From positions 7,094 through 71,093 of the forward strand of contig JBLNEO010000116.1 of the NCBI GenBank assembly GCA_050262775.1: 64,000 nt of DNA. Direction: 5' to 3'. Numbering within the stretch: the stretch's first letter is position 1; each line of letters begins with the position of its first letter. The translations under genes were made by a program, and so were the position numbers. Source of the stretch: DATHTC01 sp050262775. Its GTDB lineage: Bacteria > Actinomycetota > Thermoleophilia > Gaiellales > Gaiellaceae. The notes below the pieces were generated by a model. It saw only the letters and a list, made by a program, of their open reading frames with translations. It had not been told where the DNA came from and made no database searches. Positions 56,338 through 64,000 of the stretch are shown one piece after another.

Positions 56338-57261
56338 GTGGCGCTGGAGGTCGGGATCGTCGGGCTGCCGTCGTCGGGGAAGACGACGCTCTTCCGCGCG
56401 CTCACGAAGACCGCCGCGGGCGAGTTCGGCAAGGAGAACGTCGGGATGGCCGCGATCGTCGACGAGCGGCTCGACCGGCTCGCCGAGGTCGTCCACGCGA
56501 AGAAGGTCACCCCCGCGACGATCCGCGTCGTCGACGTCCCCGGCACGGGCGCGCAGCTGCTCGGAAACCTGCGCCAGGTGGACGCCCTGCTCGTCGTCCT
56601 CGACGCGTTCAGCGGCACCGGCGATCCCGGGGCAGATCTCGAGACGCTGAAGCTCGAGCTGCTCGTGGCCGACCGTGACCACGTCGAGCGTCGGCTCGAG
56701 CGCATCCGCAAGCAGGCGAAGTCGGGCGAGGCGAAGCTCCGCGCGGAGGTCGAGCGGCTCGAGCGGCTGCTCGCGCACCTCGACGAGGGGCGCACGCTCG
56801 CCGACTGGCCCGAGGAGCTGCCGCCGGAGCTCGAGCCGCTGACGACGAAGCCCCTGCTCGCGATCGAGAACGGCCCCTCCGGCATCGACCTCGGGCTCGA
56901 GGCGGAGCTCGCGGAGCTGTCCGACGCCGACGCCGCCGAGTTTCGCGAGGGCCGGCCGTCCGCCCTCGGGGAGGTCACGCGGAGGCTCCGCGACGAGCTC
57001 GACCTGATCACGTTCTTCACCGCCGGCGAGAAGGAGACGCGCGCATGGACGCTGCGCCGCGGCCAGACCGCGCTCGACGCCGCCGCCACCATCCATTCCG
57101 ACATCGCGCGCGGCTTCATCCGCGCCGAGGTGATCGAGGCGGACGACCTCGTCCGCGCCGGCTCGCACCAGGAGGCCGCACGGCAGGGGCTGCAGCGGCT
57201 GGAGGGGAAGACGTACGTCGTCGCCGACGGCGACGTGCTCAACATCCGCTTCAACGTCTGA
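56338..57261 (+). CDS. Divergent YchF/Obg-family P-loop ATPase/GTPase
   Basis: Member of the YchF/OLA1 group, which bind ribosomes and hydrolyse ATP. The 307 residues have the P-loop GLPSSGKTTLF (9-19), DVPG switch II (VVDVPGTGAQLLGN), a helical coiled-coil insertion and a C-terminal TGS domain (LDLITFFTAGEKETRAWTLRRG ... GDVLNIRFNV). It is about 50 residues shorter than E. coli YchF, and the G4 NVNE-like motif is replaced by IENGPSG. GTG 56338 follows TAGCCT (56323-56328) by nine bases. A second, canonical ychF may exist elsewhere. Confidence 0.85.
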   Translation: MALEVGIVGLPSSGKTTLFRALTKTAAGEFGKENVGMAAIVDERLDRLAEVVHAKKVTPATIRVVDVPGTGAQLLGNLRQVDALLVVLDAFSGTGDPGADLETLKLELLVADRDHVERRLERIRKQAKSGEAKLRAEVERLERLLAHLDEGRTLADWPEELPPELEPLTTKPLLAIENGPSGIDLGLEAELAELSDADAAEFREGRPSALGEVTRRLRDELDLITFFTAGEKETRAWTLRRGQTALDAAATIHSDIARGFIRAEVIEADDLVRAGSHQEAARQGLQRLEGKTYVVADGDVLNIRFNV

Positions 57262-57264
57262 GCG

Positions 57265-57293
57265 TTGTCAGGAGGCGGAGGCTGACGTACCCT
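57265..57293 (+). promoter_or_regulatory. Promoter of the LacI-family gene
   Basis: TTGTCA (57265-57270) and TACCCT (57288-57293) with a 17-base spacer; ATG 57303 is nine bases after the -10, giving a leader of only about two bases. Confidence 0.6.
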
Positions 57294-57302
57294 CGGAGTC
57301 CG

Positions 57303-58310
57303 ATGGCCGACGCGACGCGGACGCGCTCCACCATCTTCGACGTCGCCGACGCCGCAGGGGTCTCGATCACCACCGTGTCGCACGTCTTCTCCGGCAAGCG
57401 CCGGGTCAACGAGGAGACGCGCAGGCGCGTGCTCGACGCCGCCGAGCAGCTGGCATACCGCCCGCGCGCGATCGCCCGCGCGCTTGCCGCCGGGAAGACG
57501 AACACGCTCGCGCTCTCGGTGCCGATCACCGGGTCCGACCTGCTGCTCAACTCGTTCTTCGCGAAGCTGCTGCCGGCGCTCTCGCTCGCGGCGCTCGACC
57601 GCGGCTACTCGTTCCTCTACGTGCCGCCCGACGCCGGTGCGGAGCTGACCGAGTCGCTGCTCGACGCGGGCCGCGTCGACGCGGCGGTGCTCGTCGTGCC
57701 GAGCGCGACCGATCCCTTCGTCCGCGCCGTCCTCGACGCGGGGACGCCGTACGTGAGCATCGGACCGCTCGAGGGCTCGTCGTGCCCGCACTGGGTCGGG
57801 CAGGAGCCCACGGAGATCATCTCGCTCGTGCTCGACCACCTGCGCGCGTCCGGCTACGGCCGGTTCGGGCTGCTCTCGCCGGCGTTCAAGGTGACGACGG
57901 TGGCGCAGTACGAGGAGGCGTTCGCCGTGCTCGCCGGCGACGACGCGCGCCTCGCCGAGAGCGCGCACATCTCCGAGTGGGACGCGTACGACGCCGCCGT
58001 GGGGATGCTCGGCGACGACGGGCGGCCCGACGGCCTCCTCTGCCTCGGCGACTCGCTCGCCGTCGGCGCCCTGCGCGCCTGCGACGACCTCGGACTGGGC
58101 GTGCCCGAGGACGTGGGCCTCGTCAGCGTGGTCGACAGCCCGCTCACGACCCACGTCACGCCGGCGCTCACGGCCGTCGACGTGAACGAGTCGCTGCTCG
58201 GGCAGCGCGCGCTGTCCGTCCTCGACCTGCTGCTCGCCGGCGAGCCGGTGCCCGAGGAGCTCCCGCGGGTCGCCGCGGAGCTCGTACCGCGCGGCTCGAC
58301 GGGGCGCTAG
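57303..58310 (+). CDS. LacI-family transcriptional regulator
   Basis: DNA-binding regulator of 335 residues. N-terminal LacI helix-turn-helix (TIFDVADAAGVSITTVSHVFSGKRRVNEETRRRVLDAAEQL, about 9-49) with hinge helix, then a periplasmic-binding-protein-like effector domain. The effector is unknown. No sugar operon is adjacent: the downstream convergent gene is an EamA transporter and the upstream one a YchF-like protein. Shares its stop with the EamA gene via CTAG (58307-58310). Confidence 0.92.
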   Translation: MADATRTRSTIFDVADAAGVSITTVSHVFSGKRRVNEETRRRVLDAAEQLAYRPRAIARALAAGKTNTLALSVPITGSDLLLNSFFAKLLPALSLAALDRGYSFLYVPPDAGAELTESLLDAGRVDAAVLVVPSATDPFVRAVLDAGTPYVSIGPLEGSSCPHWVGQEPTEIISLVLDHLRASGYGRFGLLSPAFKVTTVAQYEEAFAVLAGDDARLAESAHISEWDAYDAAVGMLGDDGRPDGLLCLGDSLAVGALRACDDLGLGVPEDVGLVSVVDSPLTTHVTPALTAVDVNESLLGQRALSVLDLLLAGEPVPEELPRVAAELVPRGSTGR

Positions 58311-59140
58311 CCCGCCGAGACGAGCGCGACGCCGCCGAGCGCGCCGGCGATGCCGATCATTCGGAGCGGCGCGACGTGCTCGCGGAGCAGCGAGGCCGCC
58401 AGCACGATCGTGACCACGGGGTAGAGGGACGCGACGACCGCGACGATGCTCGTGTAGCCGCGGTTCAGCGCCGCGGCGAGGAGCACGTTCGCGCCGGCGT
58501 CGAAGAGGCCGATCGCGACGAGCCACGGGAGCATCCGTGCCGGCGCGACGAGCGGCGCCCGCCACGCCGCCGCCACGGTGACGGCGACGACGGACGCCGT
58601 GCCGCGCGCGACGCACACGGCCCACGCGGCGCTCTCCTCGCTCGCGGCGTCGATGAGGACGTAGTAGAGCCCGAACCCGATCGCGGAGAGGACCGCGAAC
58701 CCGACGCCGGCCGCGACGCGCGCGCCGGCGCGGCCCGGCTCGCGCGAGACGAGCACGACGCCCGCGAGGATGAGCAGCGCTCCGGCGAGCTGCACCGCAC
58801 CCGGCCGCTCGCCGCGCGAGAGACCGTAGACGAGCGGCACGAGCGCGGCCAGCCCCGACACGGGGGCGACGACGCCGATCGCCCCCACCGCCATGCCCTG
58901 GTAGAGGCCGCCGAGCCCGACGAGACCCGCGGCGCCGGCCGCGAGCGCCGCGAGCGTCGCGCCCGTCGCGAGCGGATCGTCCCCGCGGACGGCGACGAGC
59001 ACGACGAGCGCCAGGAAGCCCGCGACCTCGGAGACGGCGAGGACGGTGAGCGTCGCGAGGCGTCGCGAGCTGACCCCGCCGACGAAGTCGCCGACGCCCC
59101 AGGAGATGCTCGCCCCGAGGGCGAGCAGGATCGCGGTCAA
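58307..59140 (-). CDS. EamA/DMT-superfamily transporter
   Basis: Ten-helix membrane protein of 277 residues made of two EamA repeats (SISWGVGDFVGGVSSRR ... PVSGLAALVPLVYGL and FAVLSAIGFGLYYVLID ... ASLYPVVTIVLAASLLREHVAPLRMIGIAGALGGVALV). Probable exporter of small metabolites; substrate unknown. Starts at TTG, overlapping the stop of the YhaM-like gene by four bases (TTGA), so the two are one transcription unit. Confidence 0.88.
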   Translation of the reverse strand: MTAILLALGASISWGVGDFVGGVSSRRLATLTVLAVSEVAGFLALVVLVAVRGDDPLATGATLAALAAGAAGLVGLGGLYQGMAVGAIGVVAPVSGLAALVPLVYGLSRGERPGAVQLAGALLILAGVVLVSREPGRAGARVAAGVGFAVLSAIGFGLYYVLIDAASEESAAWAVCVARGTASVVAVTVAAAWRAPLVAPARMLPWLVAIGLFDAGANVLLAAALNRGYTSIVAVVASLYPVVTIVLAASLLREHVAPLRMIGIAGALGGVALVSAG

Positions 59141-59970
59141 CCGCGCTCGACGGGACGCGTCGCGGCGACGGCGTCCAGCTGGTTCGCGTGGTAGAGGACG
59201 GAGGCCTCGGCCGTCCGGGCCGCACGTGCGTCGTGGTGCGACGCGACCGCGTGCAGGAGCTCGGCCCGGCCGCCCGCGTCGAGGACGTCGGCGCGCTCCT
59301 CCACGCGCCGCAGGCCGAGGTGCACGTGCCCCAGCAGCTCGCCCTCCGGCGTGGGCCGGAACGACGGGGGCCGCCCGAGCTCGAGCGTGCGGCCGACGTC
59401 GTGCAGGAGGGCGGCGGCGAGCAGGAGGTCGCCCCGCAGCCGCGGGTGGAGCTGCGCGGTCTCACGGCAGATCGTCGCCACCCCGACCGTGTGCTCGAGG
59501 AGCCCGCCCGCGTACCCGTGGTGGCCGTCGGGCGTCGCGGGCAGCTCACGGAACCGCGCCACGGTCGCCCCGTCGAGGACGCGCGCGACGACCTCGTGGA
59601 GGCCGGGATCCGCGATCTCCCCCGCGAGGAACTCGAGGAACCCCGTCAGCTCGTCGGCGTCCCGGCGCATCGCGGGTGCGAGCCGCGCGGCGTCCGTGTC
59701 GGGTGCCGGCTCGAGGGTCCGCACCTCGAGCTGCAGCCGATCGCGGAAGCGCTCGACCCTGCCGAGCACGCGCACCGCGTCCCCCTCGCCGAAGCGCGCG
59801 TCGAGGAGCTCGACGTCCTGCCACACGCGGCCCTCGATCCGCCCGCTCGGGTCGACCAGCTCGAGTGCGAGGTACGGCGCGCCCGAGCGCGTGCGGAGGC
59901 GCTGCTTGCGCGCGACCGCGTAGACCCCCTCCACCATCCGGTCGGGCGTCAGCTCGGCGATCGCGGACAC
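59137..59970 (-). CDS. OB-fold plus HD-domain phosphohydrolase, YhaM-like 3'-5' exonuclease
   Basis: A 277-residue protein with an N-terminal OB/tRNA_anti domain (about 14-80, YLALELVDPSGRIEGRVWQDVELLDARFGEGDAVRVLG) and a HD domain (GLLEHTVGVATICRE, then LLAAALLHDVGRTLEL). This arrangement is that of Bacillus YhaM, a 3'-to-5' exoribonuclease. Metal-binding His and HD are intact. Starts at GTG 59970, with TAGCAT on the minus strand six bases before. Confidence 0.85.
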   Translation of the reverse strand: MSAIAELTPDRMVEGVYAVARKQRLRTRSGAPYLALELVDPSGRIEGRVWQDVELLDARFGEGDAVRVLGRVERFRDRLQLEVRTLEPAPDTDAARLAPAMRRDADELTGFLEFLAGEIADPGLHEVVARVLDGATVARFRELPATPDGHHGYAGGLLEHTVGVATICRETAQLHPRLRGDLLLAAALLHDVGRTLELGRPPSFRPTPEGELLGHVHLGLRRVEERADVLDAGGRAELLHAVASHHDARAARTAEASVLYHANQLDAVAATRPVERG

Positions 59971-59976
59971 CGCGCG

Positions 59977-59986
59977 ATGCTAGCTT
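59977..59986. promoter_or_regulatory. Back-to-back -10 elements between the YhaM-like and DUF1015 genes
   Basis: ATGCTAGCTT: minus strand TAGCAT (59982-59977), six bases before GTG 59970; plus strand TAGCTT (59981-59986), nine bases before ATG 59996. They share the central TA. Confidence 0.5.
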
Positions 59987-59995
59987 GGCGGCGCG

Positions 59996-61063
59996 ATGGC
60001 AGACGTCCGGCCCTCCCGCGCGGGGCGCTCCGGCGCGGCGGCCGGGCGGCTCGACGACCTCGTCGCGCCGCCGTACGACGTGCTGGACGACGGTGCGCGT
60101 GCGGAGCACCTCGCCCGGAGCCCGTACAACGTCGTCCACCTGACCCTCCCCGACTCCGAGCGCGCCGCCGCCGAGGCGTGGCGCACGTGGCAGGAGGAGG
60201 GCGTTCTCGTCCGGGACGCGGAGCCCGCGTTCTGGGCGCTCGTGCAGGACTACGTCGGCCCCGACGGCGTCGCGCGCACGCGAACCGGCGTCGTGGGGTC
60301 GCTGCGCGTCGAGCCCTACGAGACGCGGACCGTGCTCCCCCACGAGCGCACGCACCGGGGGCCGAAGGAGGGGCGGCTGCGCCTGCTGCGCGAGACGCGC
60401 GTGGAGCTCGAACCGATCTTCCTGCTCTACGACGGGGCCGCGCCGTTCGCCGTGCCCGGCCGGGAGCCGGACCTGCAGGTCGAGGGGGCGCGGCTGTGGC
60501 GGCTCGACGACGACCTCTCGCCGTTCTTCGCCGACCGCCAGCTGCTGATCGCCGACGGGCACCACCGCTACGAGACGGCACTCGCGTTCCACGAGGAGGA
60601 CGGGTCGGAGGCGGCCGCGCGGATGCCCGTCGTGCTCGTGTCGACCGAGGATCCGGGGCTCACGATCTTCCCGACGCACCGCCTGTTCGACGGGCGCGAG
60701 GCGCGGTGGAACGGCGGCGGCGAGCCGGTGCGCGACGCGCTCGCGCGCCTCGCGCGGACGGCGGACGACCACGGCGCCTTCGTCGAGTACGACGGCGCCG
60801 CACGGCTCGTGGATCCGGGTGCGGGCGCGCTCGCCGTCGAGGTCGTCGACGAGCTCGGCCACGACGGGCTCTCCTACACGGCCGATGCGGACGAGGCGAT
60901 ACGACGCGTCGACGAGGGCGAGGCGTCGGTCGCGTACCTGCTGCGCCCGACGCGGATCGAGGACGTCTTCTCGCTCGCCCGGCGCGGCGAGGTGATGCCG
61001 CAGAAGTCGACGTACTTCTTCCCGAAGCTCGTCTCGGGCCTCCTCTTCCACCCGCTTGACTGA
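59996..61063 (+). CDS. DUF1015 family protein
   Basis: A 355-residue protein of the DUF1015 family, sometimes called SerR or PBP-like but without an established activity. Signatures: VAPPYDVLDD (about 23-32), SPYNVVHLTLP, VLPHERTHRGPKEGRLRLLRET, LLIADGHHRYETALAF and LRPTRIEDVFSLARRGEVMPQKSTYFFPKLVSGLLF. The HERT and DGHHRYE motifs suggest a metal or nucleotide site. ATG start. It overlaps the next gene by eight bases. Confidence 0.88.
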   Translation: MADVRPSRAGRSGAAAGRLDDLVAPPYDVLDDGARAEHLARSPYNVVHLTLPDSERAAAEAWRTWQEEGVLVRDAEPAFWALVQDYVGPDGVARTRTGVVGSLRVEPYETRTVLPHERTHRGPKEGRLRLLRETRVELEPIFLLYDGAAPFAVPGREPDLQVEGARLWRLDDDLSPFFADRQLLIADGHHRYETALAFHEEDGSEAAARMPVVLVSTEDPGLTIFPTHRLFDGREARWNGGGEPVRDALARLARTADDHGAFVEYDGAARLVDPGAGALAVEVVDELGHDGLSYTADADEAIRRVDEGEASVAYLLRPTRIEDVFSLARRGEVMPQKSTYFFPKLVSGLLFHPLD

Positions 61064-61859
61064 CTGGCTCGCGATCTGCCGCGCCGCGGCGGTCGACGTG
61101 GCGGCGGCGATCGCGGAGCTGCCGGGGCGGGCGGAGCGCGAGCCGGTCGTCGGGGACGGGGTCGGCGGCGACGACACCACGGCCGTCGACGCGGCGGCCG
61201 AGCGCGCGGCGGTGGCGCGGCTGCGGGCGAGCGGCGAGTCGTTCGTCCTCGTCTCCGAGGAGCTCGGCGAGGAGACCGTCGGCGAGGCACCGCACGTGCG
61301 CGTCGTCGTCGACCCGATCGACGGCTCGAACAACGCCAAGCGCGGCCTGCCGCACTTCGCACTCTCGATCGCGGTCGCCGAGGGCGAGACGATGGGCGAC
61401 GTCGTCTTCGGGTTCGTCCACGACTTCGGCACGGGCGAGGAGTGGACGGCGACACGCGGCGGCGGGGCGTTCCTCGACGGCGTGGCGCTCCGCGAGCGCC
61501 CGAAGGACGAGCTCGAGCTGCTCTCGTTCGAGGCGACGACGACGGAGGCGATCGCCGCGCAGGCGGCCTCGATGGTCGGCGTCGCGACGCGGCTCAGGAT
61601 CATGGGCTCGCTCGCGATCGCGCTCTGCAACCTCGCGGCCGGGCGGCTCGACGGCGTCTGCTCGCTGAAGCCCGCGCGGTCGGTCGACATCGCGGCGGCG
61701 CAGCTGCTCGTCCGCGAGCGCGGCCTCGCGATCGACCTCTTCGACGACCGCCCGTTCGAGGCGGCGAAGCTCGACCTCGGCGCACGCTCACGCGTCGTCG
61801 CGGCGGCGACGGGCGCGCTGTGCGCCCGCCTCGAGTCCGCGTTGCGAGCAGCCGCGTAA
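61056..61859 (+). CDS. Inositol monophosphatase/fructose-1,6-bisphosphatase family protein
   Basis: Mg-dependent sugar phosphatase of 267 residues. Metal motifs: SEELGEE (about 67-73), DPIDGSNNAKRGLPHF (about 88-103) and a C-terminal SLKPARSVDIAAAQLLV in place of WDxAAG. The archaeal-type bifunctional IMPase/FBPase family is the closest fit by overall pattern. Substrate is not determined. TTG start overlaps DUF1015, indicating co-expression. Confidence 0.85.
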   Translation: MTDWLAICRAAAVDVAAAIAELPGRAEREPVVGDGVGGDDTTAVDAAAERAAVARLRASGESFVLVSEELGEETVGEAPHVRVVVDPIDGSNNAKRGLPHFALSIAVAEGETMGDVVFGFVHDFGTGEEWTATRGGGAFLDGVALRERPKDELELLSFEATTTEAIAAQAASMVGVATRLRIMGSLAIALCNLAAGRLDGVCSLKPARSVDIAAAQLLVRERGLAIDLFDDRPFEAAKLDLGARSRVVAAATGALCARLESALRAAA

Positions 61860-61900
61860 GGGGCCGTTGCGTTGTCCCCTCTGGGGGGTACTCCCCGGGC

Positions 61901-62662
61901 GTGGGACGCGTGCGGATCGGGTGCTCGGGCTGGAACTACAGCCACTGGCGCAACGGCGTCTTCTACCCGCCGCGGTGCCCGCCGCGGAGGTGGCTCGCCT
62001 TCTACGCCGAGCGGTTCGACACCGTCGAGGTGAACGCCACCTTCTACCGGCTCCCGCGTGAGGCCTCGGTCGCCGGGTGGGTGGACGGGAGCCCGCCCGG
62101 ATTCCTCTTCGCGATCAAGGCGAGTCGGTACCTGACCCACGTCAAGCGGCTGAGGGGGCTCGAGGAGGGCGTGGCGATCTTCCTCGAGCGCATCCGTCCG
62201 CTGGTCGAGTCACCGAAGCTCGGGCCGATCCTCTGGCAGCTGCCGGCGACGTTCCACCGCGACGACGAGCGGCTCGCGGGGGCGCTGGAGCGGCTGCCGC
62301 CGGGCCGCCACGCCTTCGAGTTCCGGCACGAGAGCTGGTTCGTCGACGACGTCTACGAGCGTCTGCGTGCCCACGGCGTCGCCCTCGTCGTCGGCGACGA
62401 TCCCCGGCGCCCGTTCCAGACGCTCGAGCGCACCGCCGACTTCATGTTCCTCCGCTTCCACGGTGGGGCCGAGGAGGGCACCGGCAACTACTCCGAGCGC
62501 GAGCTCCGACGGTGGGCGACCCGGATCGAGCGATGGGCGGAGGACGGCGACGTGCTCGCGTACTTCAACAACGACTGGGAGGGGTTCGCGATCCGGAACG
62601 GGCTCCGGCTCCAGGAGCTGCTCGGAGTCCGCCCGTCGGCGGCGGACGCGGCACCCGCATAG
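61901..62662 (+). CDS. DUF72 family protein
   Basis: A 253-residue TIM-barrel-like protein of unknown function. Typical DUF72 segments: RIGCSGWNYSHWRNGVFYPP, LAFYAERFDTVEVNATFYRLP, FLFAIKASRYLTHVKRL, LGPILWQLPATFHRD, HAFEFRHESWF and YFNNDWEGFAIRNGLRLQELL. GTG 61901 fits the family start. The 41-base gap upstream contains a GGGGGGTACTCCCC hairpin-like sequence. Confidence 0.9.
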   Translation: MGRVRIGCSGWNYSHWRNGVFYPPRCPPRRWLAFYAERFDTVEVNATFYRLPREASVAGWVDGSPPGFLFAIKASRYLTHVKRLRGLEEGVAIFLERIRPLVESPKLGPILWQLPATFHRDDERLAGALERLPPGRHAFEFRHESWFVDDVYERLRAHGVALVVGDDPRRPFQTLERTADFMFLRFHGGAEEGTGNYSERELRRWATRIERWAEDGDVLAYFNNDWEGFAIRNGLRLQELLGVRPSAADAAPA

Positions 62663-62678
62663 GCCCCTGCGATCCCGC

Positions 62679-62684
62679 TACGCT
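62679..62684 (+). promoter_or_regulatory. Putative -10 of a leaderless mrp transcript
   Basis: TACGCT, six bases before GTG 62691. Confidence 0.45.
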
Positions 62685-62690
62685 CGGTCC

Positions 62691-63770
62691 GTGGTCTCGC
62701 GCGACGAGGTGCTGAAGGCACTCGAGCAGGTGATCGACCCGGAGCTCCGCAAGCCGGTGACCGAGCTCGACATGGTCCGCGACGTCGTCGTCGAGGGGAG
62801 CTCGGTGCACGTGACGATCGCGCTCACCGTCGCCGGCTGCCCCCTGCGCAACTCCTTCGAGGAGCAGGTGGCGCGGACGGTCGGGTCGCTGCCGGGCGTG
62901 ACGGGGACCTCGCTCTCCTTCGACGTGATGACGCCCGAGGAGCGCACGGCCCTGTCGGCCCGGCTGCGCGGCGGGACGAACGAGCGCACGAAGGGGATCT
63001 CCGTCGACGCGGCGACCCGGGTGATCGCGATCGCCTCGGGGAAGGGCGGCGTCGGGAAGTCGTCGCTCACCGTGAACCTCGCGGCCGCGCTCGCGGCCGA
63101 GGGGCAGGAGGTCGGCATCGTCGACGCGGACGTCTACGGCCACTCGATCCCCCACATGCTCGGCACCGACCAGCGGCCCGTGCTCGTCGACCGGATGATC
63201 GTGCCGCCGGTCGCCCACGGACTCCACCTGATGTCGATCGGGTTCTTCCTGGACGAGAACCAGCCCGTCATGTGGCGCGGCCCGATGCTGCACCGGGCGC
63301 TCGAGCAGTTCCTCTCCGACGTCCACTGGCCGCAGCTCGACACGCTCCTCGTCGACATGCCTCCCGGGACCGGCGACGTCTCGATCTCCCTCGGCCAGCT
63401 GCTGCCGCGGGCAGAGGTGATCGTCGTGACGACGCCGCAGCCGCTCGCGCAGGAGGTGGCCTCGCGCGCCGCGACGATGGCGCAGAAGACCTCGATGCGC
63501 CTGGTCGGCGTGGTCGAGAACATGACCGGCGGCGTGTTCGGCAGCGGCGGCGGGCTCGCGCTCGCCAACGAGCTCGGCGTCGACCTCCTCGGCTCGATCC
63601 CGCTCGACGGCGCGCTGCGGGAGGCGGGCGACGAGGGGCGTCCGGTCGTGCTGACGCGGCCCGACTCGGAGTCGGCGCATGCGATCGTCGAGGTCGCGCG
63701 GCGGGTCGCGGCGATGCAGCGCGAGCGCGGCCTCGGCCAGGTCGTGCGGCCGTTGCCCGTCGTCTCCTAA
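62691..63770 (+). CDS. mrp: Mrp/ApbC-type iron-sulfur cluster carrier ATPase
   Basis: P-loop scaffold protein thought to carry Fe-S clusters to apoproteins. The 359 residues have an N-terminal MIP18/DUF59 domain (about 1-85, LEQVIDPELRKPVTELDMVRD) and a ParA-like ATPase with Walker A ASGKGGVGKSSLTVNLA (about 109-125), DADVYGHSIPHMLG and LLVDMPPGTGDVSISLGQ. The usual CxxC in ENM(S/T)...CPxC is absent (ENMTGGVFGSGGG), as also known for some actinobacterial Mrp proteins. GTG start appears leaderless. Confidence 0.92.
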   Translation: MVSRDEVLKALEQVIDPELRKPVTELDMVRDVVVEGSSVHVTIALTVAGCPLRNSFEEQVARTVGSLPGVTGTSLSFDVMTPEERTALSARLRGGTNERTKGISVDAATRVIAIASGKGGVGKSSLTVNLAAALAAEGQEVGIVDADVYGHSIPHMLGTDQRPVLVDRMIVPPVAHGLHLMSIGFFLDENQPVMWRGPMLHRALEQFLSDVHWPQLDTLLVDMPPGTGDVSISLGQLLPRAEVIVVTTPQPLAQEVASRAATMAQKTSMRLVGVVENMTGGVFGSGGGLALANELGVDLLGSIPLDGALREAGDEGRPVVLTRPDSESAHAIVEVARRVAAMQRERGLGQVVRPLPVVS

Positions 63771-63992
63771 CTAGTCGGGCAGCAGCTCGCGCGCACGCTC
63801 GGGGTCGAGCCCCGTGCGGCCGACGAGGTAGGTGAGCAGCGGCGCGTTGGTGCGGGTGCCGCTCCCGTGCGCGGCGATGCGCGCGAGGTCGAGTAGCGTG
63901 GCCTCCGTGGCGGCGTCGAGCTCGAGTGACTCGCGGGTCACGCCGGAGTCGGCGGCAAGGGCGTCGGCGACGCGGGAGAGCCAGTCGTCCAC
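63771..63992 (-). CDS. DUF6457 domain protein
   Basis: A 73-residue helical protein starting at GTG (DDWLSRVADALAADSGV) with LLDLARIAAHGSGTRTNAPLLTYLVGRTG, the DUF6457 pattern. In actinobacteria this domain is often fused to or beside molybdopterin-guanine dinucleotide genes (MobA, FdhD), so a molybdenum-cofactor neighbour may lie beyond the window. Its stop abuts that of mrp. The start lies eight bases from the window edge, so an upstream extension cannot be ruled out. Confidence 0.75.
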   Translation of the reverse strand: MDDWLSRVADALAADSGVTRESLELDAATEATLLDLARIAAHGSGTRTNAPLLTYLVGRTGLDPERARELLPD

Positions 63993-64000
63993 GGAGGGCG

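Noticed and set aside
55866..59549. A frame of over 1,200 codons on the minus strand
   Set aside because: Low-complexity Ser/Arg/Ala composition opposite sigma factor, YchF and LacI genes; a GC-content artefact.

Overview
The window is very GC-rich, gene-dense chromosomal DNA around a bacterial replication origin. Leftward recF-dnaN-dnaA and rightward rpmH-rnpA-yidD-yidC-jag-rsmG-parA-parB flank a DnaA-box region. Many GTG/TTG starts, a class E-like sortase, a PASTA-less Ser/Thr kinase, DUF2203, DUF6457, DUF1385 and a UbiA-futalosine style gene set suggest a deep-branching Actinomycetota, perhaps a Thermoleophilia-type lineage. This placement is inference; there is no rRNA to test it. I see no insertion sequence, prophage, CRISPR array or rRNA.

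Layout. 1-8 kb: origin, replication initiation, ribosomal protein L34, RNase P protein, membrane insertase and chromosome partitioning. 8-16 kb: tRNA-Ile, a bifunctional-nuclease-fold protein, chorismate mutase, cell-wall enzymes (L,D-transpeptidase, class A PBP), an MscS channel and a membrane glycosyltransferase. 16-24 kb: Ser/Thr kinase, MoeA, a membrane M28 peptidase coupled to a sortase, a two-component system and an HtrA protease. 24-31 kb: an anti-sigma-type kinase followed by two trehalose-type glycosyltransferases, an aldehyde dehydrogenase, moaC-mogA and a UbiA prenyltransferase. 31-38 kb: cytochrome c maturation genes (ccmA-B-C-D and a hemX-like gene) running straight into hemA, hemC, hemD and a SAM hydrolase. 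38-51 kb: purine permease, tRNA-Phe, arginase, rarA, tryptophan dioxygenase, M20 peptidase, p-aminobenzoate genes, and an NAD salvage pair (nicotinate phosphoribosyltransferase and a nicotinamidase-like hydrolase). 51-64 kb: a short FtsH, a ribbon-helix-helix/DUF4097 operon, methylmalonyl-CoA epimerase, an ECF-type sigma factor, a divergent YchF, a LacI regulator, a YhaM-like enzyme and Mrp.

The most striking signal is at the level of gene boundaries. Many transcription units begin with a TAnnnT hexamer only about 5-10 nt before the start codon, the signature of leaderless mRNAs. At several divergent gene pairs one near-symmetric TAnnnTA element appears to serve as the -10 box of both genes. 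Several convergent pairs share a four-base CTAG containing both stop codons, and two genes appear to start at GTA inside a GTAG stop/start overlap with a good ribosome binding site. Together these describe an extremely compact transcription and translation layout. A second candidate system is the small operon at 53.5-54.9 kb: an operator-embedded leaderless promoter, a ribbon-helix-helix protein, a 39-residue microprotein and a DUF4097 repeat protein.
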